Shown here piece by piece: positions 21,661 to 33,690 of a DNA stretch of 64,000 bases. Both the position numbers and the translations under genes were made by a program. The stretch is from Hyposmocoma kahamanoa (lineage: Eukaryota > Arthropoda > Insecta > Lepidoptera > Cosmopterigidae). The stretch's first letter is position 1. Each line of letters opens with the position of its first letter. The DNA is taken from assembly GCF_003589595.1 (NCBI RefSeq), contig NW_020653750.1, forward strand, positions 6,479,789 to 6,543,788, given 5' to 3'. A model generated the notes under the pieces. The model did not search any database and was not told the DNA's origin. It was given only the letters and a program-made list of their open reading frames with translations.

Positions 21661-22915
21661 TCAGTCAGGCAGTATCTAGTGTACTACCCTATTATGCCCC
21701 GATCATTTTGACCCAAGTCACGTGTTTATAAAAACATGTACTATCCTATAATATTGCAGTAACAGAAAATGCGTCAAAATCAACGTTTTTCTTTGGTTGG
21801 AAGGTTGAAAGCAAAAATATTTCAAAAACGTATAAACTAACCTTTGTGCACATGCACGAAAAAGTGAAAACCTTGTAAGAAAACAAAAAAGAACCTTTTC
21901 TTTCGGCAATGAAAGAACAAGTAGCTGTATGCTCGACGCATGTGTCGCAACTAAGTTCGCCCGAATGGCGCTAAAACTCATGCATTTTCGTTCAGAATTA
22001 ACGCTTAGTAACTCATGTTCCGTTTTGACTCGAATCTCGTTTTGCCCCGGTATCCTATTATTAGCACACCACAAAATTTATGTGCGTAGCACTATTCTAA
22101 AATTATGTATCTACGCCGTAGCATAGTTAATATAGTACGAGATGTTTAACAACATTCTCTATTCGTCAATTTGTATATTCAAGCAGCGGAAGGTCCAAAA
22201 TTGAGTAAATTTTAACCAAAATTTACATATGAGAGAGTGTTTTAATGAATACTTGCTGCGTGAGGATATTTTGTAATGTTCGCATCGCATGTAAAATGTG
22301 GAGAGGCTGGGCTCGTAATGACTCGTATGATTATTGGAACGTGAGAATCAAAGAGTTAATTAAAGGTTAACACGCTTTACAAATCCAGAGGTTTTTAAAT
22401 ACAGTATGATATGATTATAATATGTATAAAAACGATTTATTCAAAAGATAGGTAACATTATGGAGAGTGTGTTCCTTTGCAACCACATATTTTTTAAATC
22501 CTTTAGTAAGCACAAGAAAGCGTTATAGTTGCTTTTAGAACTATTTTTATTAGAGTTTTTTCTCGACTAGAAACTTTCAGAACGTCGTTTATTTATTTAT
22601 TTTTAGTTTTTTATTTGTCACCATTCACAAAATTGTTATTTTATATGTAACCATGTTTGTGCCTTCTGAATTTCCTAACGTTAAAGAATCATGCTTCAAA
22701 ATCAATATATTTCTCATAGACACAGCAAGCAATATAGACAATTTACTTCTCCAAACATGTACAGTAGTGGGCTTATCATGTAGCTCTACGATTGTTCGCA
22801 ATTTATCGGAGACGAGGCAGGGCATTCTCTAGAGGCAGAATCTGCGATATGTGCTCTGCAACCAGGCACTAATCTAGGTGCGGTGGTCACAGCTATCCTA
22901 TGATCGATGATTTTT
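21661..22915. other. Probably decayed transposon sequence, unassigned
   Basis: TTTTGCCCCGG-like and ATGCCCCGATCATTTTG strings recur around 21,690 and 22,035, similar to CCCGTTTTGCCCGGG at 21,100. This suggests ends or UTR of the pogo-type element, but no ORF is recognisable. Confidence 0.35.
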
Positions 22916-23130
22916 AATTATAATAATAATAATAACGCACACTCTCAACATAGCCACGCACTAGGAAAACCCGTGTCGCGGGTGCCATGGACACACACAT
23001 AGACGACCACAAATTACACGTAAACTCACGAGAGAAATAAATGTAGGCTATACAAATATTTTTCCCAGCCCGGGAATTGAACCTGAACATTGAACCCGGC
23101 ATGGTAACTGGTCGGTCACGGAGGTAGTCA
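22916..23130 (-). repeat. SINE-A copy
   Basis: An AATAATAATAACGCACACTC tail, the body, and a degraded head (GACCGACCAGTTACCATGCC). About 15 bp of the head around the B box is missing or scrambled. Confidence 0.75.
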
Positions 23131-23689
23131 CATTGCTCGCACTCACACTTGACCAAATAATTAACTCGAAACATCATATAACTCAATTCCTTTATTATAC
23201 GAAGATATATATCTTCTAGTCAGCCATTTGACTCAATCTTTTGTAATGGTACAAATGATTGCAATTTATTAGAAATGCAACATTGCTGTTTCTTTATACT
23301 TTATTGATATTGTAATATAAACATTGTAGGCCCTAAATTAGGAACTAAATACAAGGGGTTCTACTCAGGTTTCAGTTTGTAAGAAAAGTTAAGTTCATTC
23401 AACTGTAAAAGTAGACGATCGAGAGCAGAAAATGTGTACTTTCATTAGCGACGTTGATATTGATCGTACCCGTAATGTAATATTAGGAGTTTATCTCTTC
23501 ATACAATCTTAAGGATATAAGGTCCTGGCGTAAACATAGGCATTTTATGCTTATCGCAGGCACCAACATCCAGGGGACAGTTGTTAATTATATTATTATT
23601 ACTATAAAAATAATCTGAAAATCACTAGGTATAGTCAAGAGCATATCAAACTCAAAACTTAATATCATGTATCGAAATGCATTATTGTT
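23131..23689. other. No gene recognised
   Basis: AT-rich sequence without supportable features. Confidence 0.4.
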
Positions 23690-24770
23690 GTATAGTGTAC
23701 AAATATGGATGCCAAGTCCTTTCCAGTCCAGAAACTTGAAAGTATCCTCCAACGCAGCAGTGAACATTTTCGGAAATATCACATCTCCCTGTCTCACGCC
23801 TCGTTGGATAGGATTAGAGCTCTGATCCTGTAATCGGACTGACATAGTGGCGTTTTTGTATAAGTACCTTAACACCTCTATATACCTATAGTCTATTTGG
23901 CACCTTTGGAGAGACTGCAGCACCGCCCAGGTCTCGATCGAGTCAAAGGCCTTCTCATAGTCCACAAACGCTAAGCAAAGTGACCGGTTATACTTCTCGA
24001 TATTCTGTATAACCTGCCGCAGCGTAAGGATGTGGTCTATGGTACTAAAACCCTTTCAAAAACCGGCTTGTTCGGGAGGTTGGAAGTCGTCAAACCTGTG
24101 AGGGAGACGATTCGTGATAACTCTCGAAAACAACTTATAGATATGGCTCAGAAGCGCCCTTTTTGAAGAGCAGAACGACCTCGCTTCTGCCCCATGCCTT
24201 CGGCGTTTTACCTTCGACGATGACAGAATTGAAAAGCTTCTGGACGTCTCTAAGTATCGGCTTGCCGCCCGCTCTCAGAAGTTCTGTAGTGATTCCATCA
24301 TCGCCCGCCGCTTTGTTGTTTTTGAGTTGTTTGAGAGCCACACTAGTCTCATACAGGCTGACGTCCGGGATATCTTCGGTATAATGTCGGGTAAGCTTGG
24401 CTTTGGGGTCTTTAACCTCGCTTTCAACAGGTGCTTTCATGGAGTGTAGCTGTCGATAGAAACTCTCTATCTCCCTCAGGATTTCAGGGTTAGATGAAAT
24501 GATACACCGTCATCAGTGTTTAGCTTCGTCAGTTGGCTTTGCCCAATAGACAGATCACTCTCGATCTCTCTCAAACATCTTGGAGCCTTTGTTCCGCTCA
24601 ATGGCCTCTTTAATACGCTCTGTATTAAATTGGCGTATGTCCCTAGTTAAAGACTTCCATATCTTACCTACTGACGACCTATTTAGCCGCCTGTAGTGAC
24701 TTGCATCCTCTGAGTTCTGTAGGCTCATTTCATTTCTATGTTCCTTGAGTTGGGGTATATGTATGTATAT
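23690..24770 (-). pseudogene. RTE-type LINE reverse-transcriptase fragment
   Basis: The minus strand encodes, in order, a linker (SVGKIWKSLTRDIRQ, about 24,620), an RT N-terminal part (LKQLKNNKAAGDDGITTELL, about 24,280), and the palm segment DYEKAFDSIETWAVLQSLQ with IQRGVRQGD (23,780-23,965). KNNKAAGDDGI and YEKAFDS are hallmark motifs of RTE-type reverse transcriptases. Between the blocks a stop and frame changes break the ORF (around 24,050-24,130 and 24,440-24,550). The catalytic YxDD box and the whole 3' end are absent. The endonuclease domain is also absent, so this is an internal piece. Confidence 0.8.
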
Positions 24771-24796
24771 ATGCATGTATATATGTATGTAAACCG
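24752..24796. repeat. ATGT microsatellite
   Basis: Repeated ATGTATGTATAT units lie at the 5' edge of the RTE fragment. Confidence 0.7.
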
Positions 24797-25423
24797 AAAT
24801 GTTCATGGAAGCATGTATGTTGCCATCGCAAATTAATTTGTGACTTTGTGAAGTCGACTGCCATTAACAACATGTTTATTTTATTCCTTCTATTAATGTT
24901 ATCAGTTTATCACATTTTTTTAAAAAAACCTCAGTTCTTTTTAATATAAATTACGTGTTCATAAATGTAATGACTCTAATGAAATTTGATCTACTTTATA
25001 CATTTACATATATGGACAACTCACACTTGACTAAATAATTGACTGTACCATTATATTTTTATTCAATTGAGAGATAGTTTTATTACTTTATTTATAGCAG
25101 TTTTATTATCCGTAAACTTATTGTTACCTCTTAAAGTAGGTCAACTAAAGCCTCCCTTCGAATGTCATAGTAAATGTATGGGAGGGTTCAACGTTAAAAT
25201 TTTGGATATTTTTAGTTTTATGTTATTTTAATTTGATTGATGTCGATTTACTCATTAGATGGCGTACCTTCGATATCAGTTTAAAGCTTTTTGATATCTC
25301 TTATATTTATCGAATAATCACCTGGGCACACTTAACGATTACACCCTGTATAGAATACCTACATATCTATACATCCATATACATATAGGGTTATTTGTAA
25401 AATACTGTTAGTATTTTTTACCT
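24797..25423. other. No gene recognised
   Basis: AT-rich sequence without supportable features. Confidence 0.4.
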
Positions 25424-25990
25424 CATCATCATCATCGTCATCATCATTTCAGCCAAAAGCCATCCACTGAACATAGGCCTCCCCAAAGAATGCCACAACG
25501 ATTTGTCTTGCGCCGCTTGCATCCAGCGGATTCACGCAGCCTTCACCAGATCATCAGTCCACTTTGTGGGTGATCTACCCACGCCACATCTTCCGGTACG
25601 CGGTCGCCACTCGGGAACTCTTCGGCCCCATCGGCTATTTGTTCTGCGAGGAATGTGCCCTGCCCATTACTAATTAAGTTGTGCAATTCTTAGGGCTGTC
25701 GGTTACTCTGGTTTCCTTGCGGATATCCTCATTACTGATTCGATCTCGCAACGAAAATTCGAGGATAGCCCTTTTCGTTGCCCTTTGAGTGACCTTGAGC
25801 CTCCTTACGAGGCCCATAGTGAGCGACCACGTATCAGTGCCGTAAGTCATCACTGGGAATACACACTGGTCGAAGACTTTTGTCTTGAGACGCTGTGGTA
25901 TTTTGAACAAGAAGATTTTTACTTCGTAGGATTTTATTACTAACATCAAAAAGAACACCTTTTGTACCATAACTTTTATCAAAACATAAT
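25424..25990 (-). pseudogene. RTE-type LINE, 3' terminal fragment with tail
   Basis: The minus strand reads FDQCVFPVMTYGTDTWSLT, a VTQRATKRAIL segment and SLRDRISNEDIRK, the post-RT C-terminal region of RTE-type elements. It is followed in other frames by the VGRP/GEAYVQW-type end and a GATGATGATGAT-type tail (25,424-25,450). It is 5'-truncated and frameshifted. It has the same orientation as the fragment at 23,690-24,770, but its C-terminal part lies upstream of that fragment's linker, so they are two insertions. Confidence 0.75.
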
Positions 25991-26514
25991 AAATGTACCA
26001 AAAATAAACTATTAAGTTTTTGTTGTACTATGTGACACTATTCAAATCTGTATTTTTGGTAACGCTTTCTATTCATAAAAATAATAGTAAATAATATTAG
26101 TAGTAGGCACTTTCATTGGCTACTGCGTAGAGTTAGCACCATTTAAACATTTTATTTTTGTACGAGTAAATAGAATTATTAAAACTCATGGAACAAAAGT
26201 CGTTGTTTATGATTTTAGAATTACTAACTAATTTACACATAACCCAGTACAAAAACGGGGGTCTTACCGAATTCGCACCTGTTTGCATCCATGAATAAGT
26301 GAGTGATCCTGGATGCAACGGGCTGAGAGCATGTCACCTACAAGCGTTCAATCACAGCAGTAATTACACTGGGATCCTGGCTAACAATACATTAGGTGGC
26401 TAGAATACACTACTTAAAGTCATGAACTATCTGTTTGATGAGCGACCTTGTTACTCGTCTACGCGATTACGGCGAAACTAAAAGAAAAGAATTGATTTTA
26501 GCAGAGTATGTACG
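25991..26514. other. No gene recognised
   Basis: AT-rich sequence without supportable features. Confidence 0.4.
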
Positions 26515-26790
26515 TTTTTTATGATACCAAGTGACGGGACGAACAAGTCGTGCACCTGGTGGTAAGCGACACGCCTGTCCCTAACAGTTGCAGTGCTGCC
26601 AAGAGTTTTAAATTGCAAAGGTCTGTAGGGCATTGCAACTGCGCCTGTCGTCACCCTGGGATTGTGCCTGTAATTTCACCAGTACCTTCAAAACCGAAAC
26701 ACTGTAGTGGTCCCATTATTGTTTGGTGGTCGAATAGGTAAAGTAGCGGTACTTCCCTGGCCGAAGGTTTTCACAAGGAGCTTTACTGTT
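26515..26790 (-). repeat. Family-B repeat copy
   Basis: It begins with the reversed A-tail (TTTTTTATGATACCAAGTG), includes ACACGCCTGTCCCTAACAG, and ends with CAAGGAGCTTTACTGTTACT. Near full length with small deletions. Confidence 0.75.
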
Positions 26791-27655
26791 ACTAAAATAA
26801 AATTCATTAGTTAGTGTGTAAGTGAAAATAATGTATCGAAACCCATGAAATCGTCACAATGAAAATATGTAAAGTTCAAAACATGCTACGTCGTGCTAGC
26901 TACAGAGACAATAAAATTTTGCATAGAAACTTCCTCCAGCCAATGTTTTATCGAAAATGTTCGTATTTGTTATACGAGTATGGGAAATTGAGAAATTTAG
27001 TCTATTGTCTCGGCTTTTGTACGAAAAATAGCACGTCTCCCTTTAAACTTAAGATTTAAAATCAACGATTTAAATAATTTACCATAAGGTGGCAGTTAGG
27101 AAGGAAATGTCCAGCTTGCTTTTTAATATTTGCTATTGATAAATTAAGTGCCGAATAGACCTCCATTTGACTTGATAGAAAGTGACGATGATATCGATGA
27201 TGGAGCATGCAAATCTATATAACGCTTGATTATTCTCACCCTGAAAAGGCCAAGTTATATCGCTAAAGGAACAAATTTGCAAGCGGGGAATTCCACTCCA
27301 AACTCGTATACCATTAATCTTGTTGGCTATCTACTTGTCCTAAAATAAGAACATGAACGAATATACATATATCTTGGTAAAATAAGTAGTGTTGAAAAAT
27401 AGACAGAAATTTATTTAAAAAGCGCTAAAGAAAATAATTTTACAGAGCTTTTTCCGATGATAACAATAATCACGGTCAAAAGACGAAAGAACAGAATTTT
27501 AAAGCTTCCTTTATCTTATTATTAATACAAAGATACAAATGGATTACTTACGCCTCAAAAAGTTGGTAAGAGCGGTAGTTACGATGAGGTAACAGACACG
27601 TGTTAGAGTACAGTGTACAGTGGAACACAAATTTTTTTTGCGTTTATTCGATCAC
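26791..27655. other. No gene recognised
   Basis: AT-rich sequence without supportable features. Confidence 0.4.
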
Positions 27656-27725
27656 TCTCTATATCAATAATCATCAACATCATCGTCTCAGCTTGTTAAC
27701 ACCCACTACTGGGTATAGGCCTCCT
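27656..27725 (-). repeat. RTE-type LINE 3' tail remnant
   Basis: The minus strand shows GAGGAGGCCTATACCCAGTA, then GTGGGTGTTAACA and a GATGATGTTGATGAT tail. This is the usual 3' end of RTE-type LINEs in Lepidoptera. Confidence 0.6.
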
Positions 27726-27744
27726 CTTAATAATAACAACAAAT

Positions 27745-28052
27745 TTTTTTATGACACCAAGCGACGGGACGAACAAGTGCGTCCGATGGAAAGCGAGACG
27801 TCCGTCCATAACAGCTGCAGTACCACTCAGAGCTTTGAATCGCAAAGATCTGAGGGGCACTCCCACTGCGCCAGTTACCCCGAGACATAAATTGACAAGT
27901 CCCATGTGTAATTTCACCTTTACCCTTCAAAATTGCAACGCAGTAATGTTCACATTACTACTTGGCGGCAGAAATAGGTAATGTGGCAGTACTAGTCTGG
28001 ACGAACTCTTTCACAAGGACTCTACTGCTACTTTCACAAAGGCTCTACTGCT
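27745..28052 (-). repeat. Family-B repeat copy with duplicated 5' end
   Basis: It runs from TTTTTTTATGACACCAAGCG to CACAAGGACTCTACTGCTAC. It is followed by a second TTCACAAAGGCTCTACTGCT, a local duplication of the element's 5' end. Confidence 0.75.
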
Positions 28053-28056
28053 TCTC

Positions 28057-28100
28057 ATAAACTAGTGGAGTATTTTCGTAATGACTACCTGGTTAATAGA
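28057..28100 (+). repeat. SINE-C tail fragment
   Basis: AAACTAGTGGAGTATTTTCG matches the 3' end of SINE-C in plus orientation; nothing more of it remains. Confidence 0.4.
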
Positions 28101-29584
28101 AATATTATAATTTCAATTAAATTAGTATTTCTTCCTTTATCTTTTTTACCATTTCAATATTTTTTCTATAAAGTCAAAGGGAAAGTGACTTTGAAATTAT
28201 ATCTAAGTGTATATGGTTACAATTGATAGCTTAGATAACAATATCAAGATGCTCTTCTCAGCGTCACAAGGCTTCAAAATCAGACAGAAACATATGGGTA
28301 TCGTGATTGAAATTTGGATCGTAATGTAGCGAAACAAATTGATTACCGTAACAAAAGAGATCGATCAACGTAAGCGTTTCACGATAAACCAACGGCCATG
28401 TGCCCCGACACAGCCACGCCCGACTTTTTACGTACCGTGTTATCAAATCAAATCTTACTCGTCTTGTCGTTGGTACAGTTGATGCTCTAAGATACCCTCT
28501 ATCCGACTTTTTCATCCTGAGACCCTTTCAGGGCATTTTTGGTAGAAATGTGTGTTCTATATTTAAGTGTACGTTAAAGATGAAATTGGCTTAAAGGGTT
28601 TCTTGAAACATCATGCACGAAATTTGTCCACCTATTTATTTTTGACATGAGCATGATTATGAAAATCAATAATTATTATTGGATAAAAAAAAGCAACTAT
28701 TCGTGGACGCTGTTTTTTCTTTACTGTAGTGAAGCGAACGTGCTGTTTAGGTCCGATATTTTTATCGCGCCGACAGATTATGTAAAGAATATTCAAGTTG
28801 ATTAATCCGTTGTATACTTGTATAGGTTTTGATACCTGTCTATGAAATTATAATAAAAATTAATAAATTATAAATATTTATAATAAATTCAATTTGTCTA
28901 TTATACCTAATAAATTCTTCCCCATATGAACTGGAATCATCACTTGAATACTCTGTAACATTAATTATTAATTCATTGTAAATGTGAACCCACTCTCCAT
29001 CACAATTAAAACTTCTTCATAAGTAAGGTCGACTGTAATAAGACATAGAATCGGTAACCATTAGGACATCACTAATTGATAAGTATTCAATCTGTCAAAA
29101 GTAAAATAAACGATTGGATGGAGTATAATGATGAAGCAAGGCAGCATACCAAAAGGAATTTTAAGATTAAATTTTACTATTAAATACTACACTTCTCTAC
29201 ACAGAAACAAATGGTCAGTTAGAAGGTTTAGTATCATATGGCATTGACTGTATTTTATTTAAAAAAAGGGCCACCTTAGCATCACCTACTCAAATTATCC
29301 TTGATTCAAAAACCAAACAAGAGCGGAAGCAAGAAATACCAATTAAAATAAATTAAGCAACGGTTTCAGGTGTGTGCTTCTGCACTATTGCCCTTACTAT
29401 TTATCTTCATTATTAAACAAAATGAATGAAAGTCGATTTACTCAACAGATAAAAATCTTTATATCTTGAAGAGATCGTTAATCGTGTGAGGATGTTTCGA
29501 CTTACCTAACGTATTGGTTATCATGACTAGAACTGGGTGGGAAACATTTACTGTATATTAATGGAGAGTTTTATGTATGTTTAA
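28101..29584. other. No gene recognised
   Basis: AT-rich. An 83-codon ORF on the minus strand (28,264-28,515) has no recognised domain. Confidence 0.4.
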
Positions 29585-29651
29585 TACGTGGGGCGCACTA
29601 TAAGTTTCCGGAATGAATAAGTAAAAATACTATAAATAATCAGAAATGAAT

Positions 29652-30770
29652 TTATTGTTTCTTATAATATTCTCCGTTAGCGTTAATGCAATTTTTCATA
29701 CGAATGAACCAATTTTTAAAACATTTATGCTACTCCTCCGTGACAATCTCTGAAACATATTTTTCATACTCTTCGATAGCCTCTTCTCAGGTGATAAAAA
29801 TCGTTGACCGCGTAACTGGTTCTTAATTTTTGGAAATAAGTAAAAGTCACAAGGTCGGGACTGTACGCGGGATGGCTCATGAGGTCAACGTTATTCACCT
29901 GCAAAAATTCAATTGTCTGTCTGGCAGTGTGGGAACTGGCACAACAATGATTTTCCAAAGTAACAGTAACCAAGTGACCAGTTTTATTAAAAAAAGAAGC
30001 AATCCTCCGCTTAGAGGCACTTTGTACGCGCGCCATTTTGGTTGGTTTCGGCTCATCTCGAAAGACCCATTCGCTCAATTGGTGCTTTGTTTTGGGATCG
30101 CAATAATAAATCCATGTTTCGTCACCTATTACTATGTTCCACACCAAATTTGACACCCCTTCGTTGAATCTGGTAAGCATGGCATTGCACCAAGTGACGC
30201 GAACCGTTTTTTGAGCCTCAGTCAAATTATGTGGGATCCACCGAGAGCACAGCTTTTTCACACCCAAATGTTTGTGTAGTATTGATTGTATTTGACTCAT
30301 GCGTATGCCTAAAGATGCCCGAATCTCATAGTATGTCGCATGCCTGTCTGCTTTGATCATACGGCGTACAGCATCGATGTTTTTGTTGTGCACAGCAGTG
30401 GACGGGCGACCATCACGAAATTCGTCACTGAGATTCACACGACCGCGTTTGAATTCTGCAAACTAGCTATAAGTAGTCGTCTTGCATGGTGCTTCATTGC
30501 CAAAAGCAGTTTGAAGCCGAGCGAAGCTCCGCTGAGCCGTTCTATTACACTAATGCTCGTATTCCAGAACTCTACTCAATGCTCAAGTCAGGATTTGAGC
30601 AGACTTGAGTATGATTTCAATCACTGGAAATACGACCCTAAGGGCAAGGCCTTAAGTATGATTTTAAGTGCTCACTGCAATACTCAAGTCCTGACTTGAG
30701 TATTGAGTAGAGATCTGGAATACGACTCTTTGAGTCGCAGAAAATCGTACTACGAAAATTTTCACGAGTT
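29652..30770 (-). pseudogene. mariner transposase, inactivated
   Basis: The minus-strand frames give an N-terminal helix-turn-helix region, then FRDGRPSTAV, the WIPHNLTEAQK motif and GDETWIYY with the first catalytic Asp. HTARQTIEFL and SHPAYSPDL with the third catalytic Asp follow, and a C terminus ending CINANGEYYKKQ. Damage seen: an internal deletion between the TVTLE and ASSHTA parts that removes the segment with the second catalytic Asp, an in-frame TAG at 30,463-30,465, a frameshift near 29,790, another in-frame TAG further on, and the insertion at 30,557-30,725. Mariner transposases are about 345 aa; the longest open stretch here is 224 codons. Confidence 0.9.
30557..30725. mobile_element. 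Small inverted-repeat element inside mariner
   Basis: The arms start TCGTATTCCAGAACTCTACT at 30,557 and mirror the end at 30,725 over roughly 35 bp, with further imperfect pairing inward. It interrupts the transposase N-terminal region. No target duplication is visible, and no second copy was found in the window. Confidence 0.7.
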
Positions 30771-30952
30771 AAATCTATGGTGATATAGACAACCAATTTC
30801 TAAAATAACGCCAAAATGTGAAAATGAGTGACAGCAGATGAAACAAAGTGTATTCTACAGCCAAAGAGTTCCATATTCAAATGTTATAATTACTTTTTAA
30901 ATACTGTTTATGTAAGTGGCCAGTTCCGGAAACTTATAGTGCGCCCTACGTA

Positions 30953-31928
30953 CTTATGAAAAGGCCCTGATGTTATATTTCGATGAAACGGTACTTAAAT
31001 TTTCACATATTAATTAATTTTGAGATAAATTAAGTGTTCATGTTATAATTGAATTGAATAGTGAAATTGAAAGAGAACCCTGCGTCACTAATAATAATGT
31101 CTAAAATCTAACGTAAAACATTGAGTAAAACCTTCTCTCTCCAAATATAATTTACAGTGTCTATAATGCGCTGTTAACTCAGCTTTAAGCCTTTTCCATC
31201 CTGTGTAACATTATGGTTAATGCTGAGTATGATGTAGACTGTAACTGGAAGTAGTTTATTAATGGATTTCAATGAACATTCTTATATTTAAAAGCCACGT
31301 TTCTGCCGCAAAAGATTTGTTAAAACTCAATTAAATAACTCTGATAAATTCTTATAAAAACAACGAAAAATAAAAATGGATGGATAAAGGTAAGCTACGA
31401 AGTTTTGTCGTGCGGAAAGAATGATCGCTGGCAGAGTAACTGCAGAAATATATACAGCGAATGTGGTTGAAAACGCGGTTAAAAGTTGACCACGGCACAC
31501 ACACCACACCATTAAAAAAGGTCACGTGAAAGGACCCTAAATAAACTAGCATGTATTAAAAGATTGATGCGGGTAGAGATAGGAAAAGAAGGGGAGACAA
31601 GCGAGATAATATTCAAATATTGTGTATTGAAGTTACCATTTTAACATATTGAGGCCCCATTTAAATGTTGGTAGGGGCTACCGACCTTGTTACAGAGCAA
31701 AAGACAATTTCCCCGTGCAATTTCAAAACAAATATGATTATTGCGCTTACTGCTCCAAGATAAAACTTCTGTAATTGTGTTCTCAACAAGGTTTCGGTTT
31801 TGTAAATCTTAATTTGCTACATCATACTGGTAATTACGAGACTTGAGAATTTATTTATTTCTCTACTTTGAGTTTTTAAGATGGTGCCTCGAAAATAAGT
31901 CGGGGTATGTGGGGCACGTTTTGGAGAT
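30953..31928. other. No gene recognised
   Basis: AT-rich sequence without supportable features. Confidence 0.4.
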
Positions 31929-32217
31929 TTAGTAGCAGTAGATATGCTTGTCAAAGAGTACGTCCAGGGAAGTTCTGCCACCTAACTTCTTTCTGCTGCC
32001 AAGTAGTAATGTGAGCATTACTGCCATCCGGTTTAGAAGGCTAAGGGTGCCGGTGATATTACAGGCACATGTGACTTGTCAACTTATGTCTCAGGATGGC
32101 GGGCGCAGTGGCAGTGCCCCTCAGATCTTTGCTTTTTAAAACTCTGAGTGGCACTGCAACTGTGAAGTACAAGCGTGTCACTGACGTGTGTCCCGTCACA
32201 CTTGGTATCATAAAAAA
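31929..32217 (+). repeat. Family-B repeat copy
   Basis: From TTTAGTAGCAGTAGATATGC to GGTATCATAAAAAAA. Near full length, including the AGTAATGTGAGCATTACT hairpin. Confidence 0.8.
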
Positions 32218-33079
32218 AGGAATTCGCGACGAACAGCCTCGCTCAAAACATTATCACCCGTCATTCAACCGTTTTTAAATCTTCAATGTATCGAAAGAAC
32301 TCAAAATGTCATATCGCCAATTTTGGATAAAATTAACATTTCTTGTGTACAACCAATACATAAGACTGATGGTTAATGGAATAATAATATTGCGTCTATT
32401 TTACGTTTTATTTTATTTATTTCATATTTTTTTTTAAATTATCAAACCAGATTAATCAGTTAAAATTAAATAATATTAAATAGTCTTTAATAAACACTAT
32501 AATGCATAAACTTAACATAGACTGTCTAGTATAAAGATAAAGATTGGTCATTATTAGCATTAATATGTTTACATTTATCTATAAAAATATAATAACACTA
32601 TCACTGATTCACAAACATTTTCCAGCAACATATACAGGTTGTACAAAAGCTTGTGTTAGCGAGGTAACTCCGGTAAAAAAAGATTATCAATAAATTCAGT
32701 CTCCACACAAAAGCGTCTAGGTTAAGGTTGATCGAAAATTTGAGTATAAGGGCAAAAATATTATTAGTAAATCCGAATAATTACTATTTATCTTGAAGAG
32801 TAAGAGTGAAATGTATGTAAGTAGGGCCGGTTCAGATGAAAAACGTTGGAAGAGCGTTCAGCGCGTGTTTTGCATGTACACGCTTTGGGCTACATCAATT
32901 TTATCCACAAGTAGGCGTAGGTGAACATGTGCTGACGCGTATTTAATTTGCTTTTCATCGAAACCGACCCTTCCGCTTCATCAGAAGGGGAAAAGTTTGT
33001 GTCGACATGTGAACACCTACGGCTAAAGTAAAAAACAAATAAACCAAAATTTTAAATACCCAGACGACCAAGGTGGCTT
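32218..33079. other. No gene recognised
   Basis: AT-rich sequence without supportable features. Confidence 0.4.
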
Positions 33080-33476
33080 TAATCGTTTTTTTTTTGTAAT
33101 TCCAAGTGATAGTCTGGAGTCTGTCCATAACAGTTTCAATGCCATTCAGAGCTCTACCGCCGTTAGTTGAAAGGGCGCATGTGACAAAAACTCCTAACCG
33201 AGACAATAATGTTTAAATAAATGAAATTAAAATACATCTACTTTTTCTTGTGGTAATTTCTTACCTTATCGACCTAAGAAAAAATTAAAATAGTGACAGA
33301 CCGCCTTTTTTTTACTGATCACAGCAGTTTACATAATGTTTTTTTTAATATGCGCCCTTTCAACAAACGGCGGCAGACCTTAATCACAAAGGTCTAAAGA
33401 GCATTGCTCGCTCCTGCGCCTGTCACACTGAGACATAACTTGACAAGCCTGATGAACTTTTACAAGGAGCTCTACT
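33080..33476 (-). repeat. Family-B repeat split by a MITE
   Basis: The parts at 33,080-33,154 (ending CCATTCAGAGCTCT) and 33,379-33,476 (starting around CTTAATCACAAAGGTC, ending GGAGCTCTACTGCTAC) are adjacent in intact copies. Here they are separated by an inverted-repeat insertion. Confidence 0.75.
33155..33378. mobile_element. MITE with about 25-bp inverted ends
   Basis: The left end CCGCCGTTAGTTGAAAGGGC (from 33,158) is mirrored by GCGCCCTTTCAACAAACGGC ending near 33,373, with one mismatch over about 24 bp. The interior is AT-rich with no ORF. The target duplication is unclear, so the superfamily is unassigned. Confidence 0.75.
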
Positions 33477-33483
33477 GCTACTA

Positions 33484-33690
33484 AAACTGTGGGCGCTGGA
33501 TGAGGAGGTCTCGGTTTCGACTCCTGGTATGACAATTTGGAAAATAAACCTGCCTAAATTGGTTCTGATCTGGGTGTACCGGTTTGTGTCACGGAGTGAA
33601 TTCCGTTGCTTTGGCACTCAAAGTACAGGGAATTGTTTACTTTGGAAACAGATTTGGTAGTCTGGCACATTATTATTATAATAAACAGTT
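33484..33690 (+). repeat. SINE-D copy
   Basis: A tRNA-like 3' half (GGATGAGGAGGTCTCGG, then GTTTCGACTCC as a weakened B box), a body with GTGAATTCCGTTGCTTTGGC, and the 3' end AGTCTGGCACATTATTATTA. It aligns with 7,900-8,060 (reverse) and 55,795-55,905. Confidence 0.65.

Larger units (their letters stand above)
29587..30950 (-). mobile_element. mariner element with complete ends, 1,364 bp
   Basis: The termini are inverted copies of about 27 bp: CGTGGGGCGCACTATAAGTT at the left, with CGTA in place of CGTG at the right end. The left copy is 29,587-29,613 and the right copy is about 30,924-30,950. TA dinucleotides flank both sides (29,585-29,586 and 30,951-30,952), the mariner/Tc1 target duplication. 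The length includes a secondary insertion of about 169 bp. The encoded transposase is defective, so movement would need help in trans. Confidence 0.9.

Noticed and set aside
21718..22074. 118-codon ORF as transposase core
   Set aside because: Composition (Leu/Phe/Cys-rich) and lack of DDE motifs do not fit; probably a chance ORF.
23690..25990. A single long RTE element
   Set aside because: On the minus strand the C-terminal block with its tail lies upstream of the linker and RT blocks, so they are two separate insertions.
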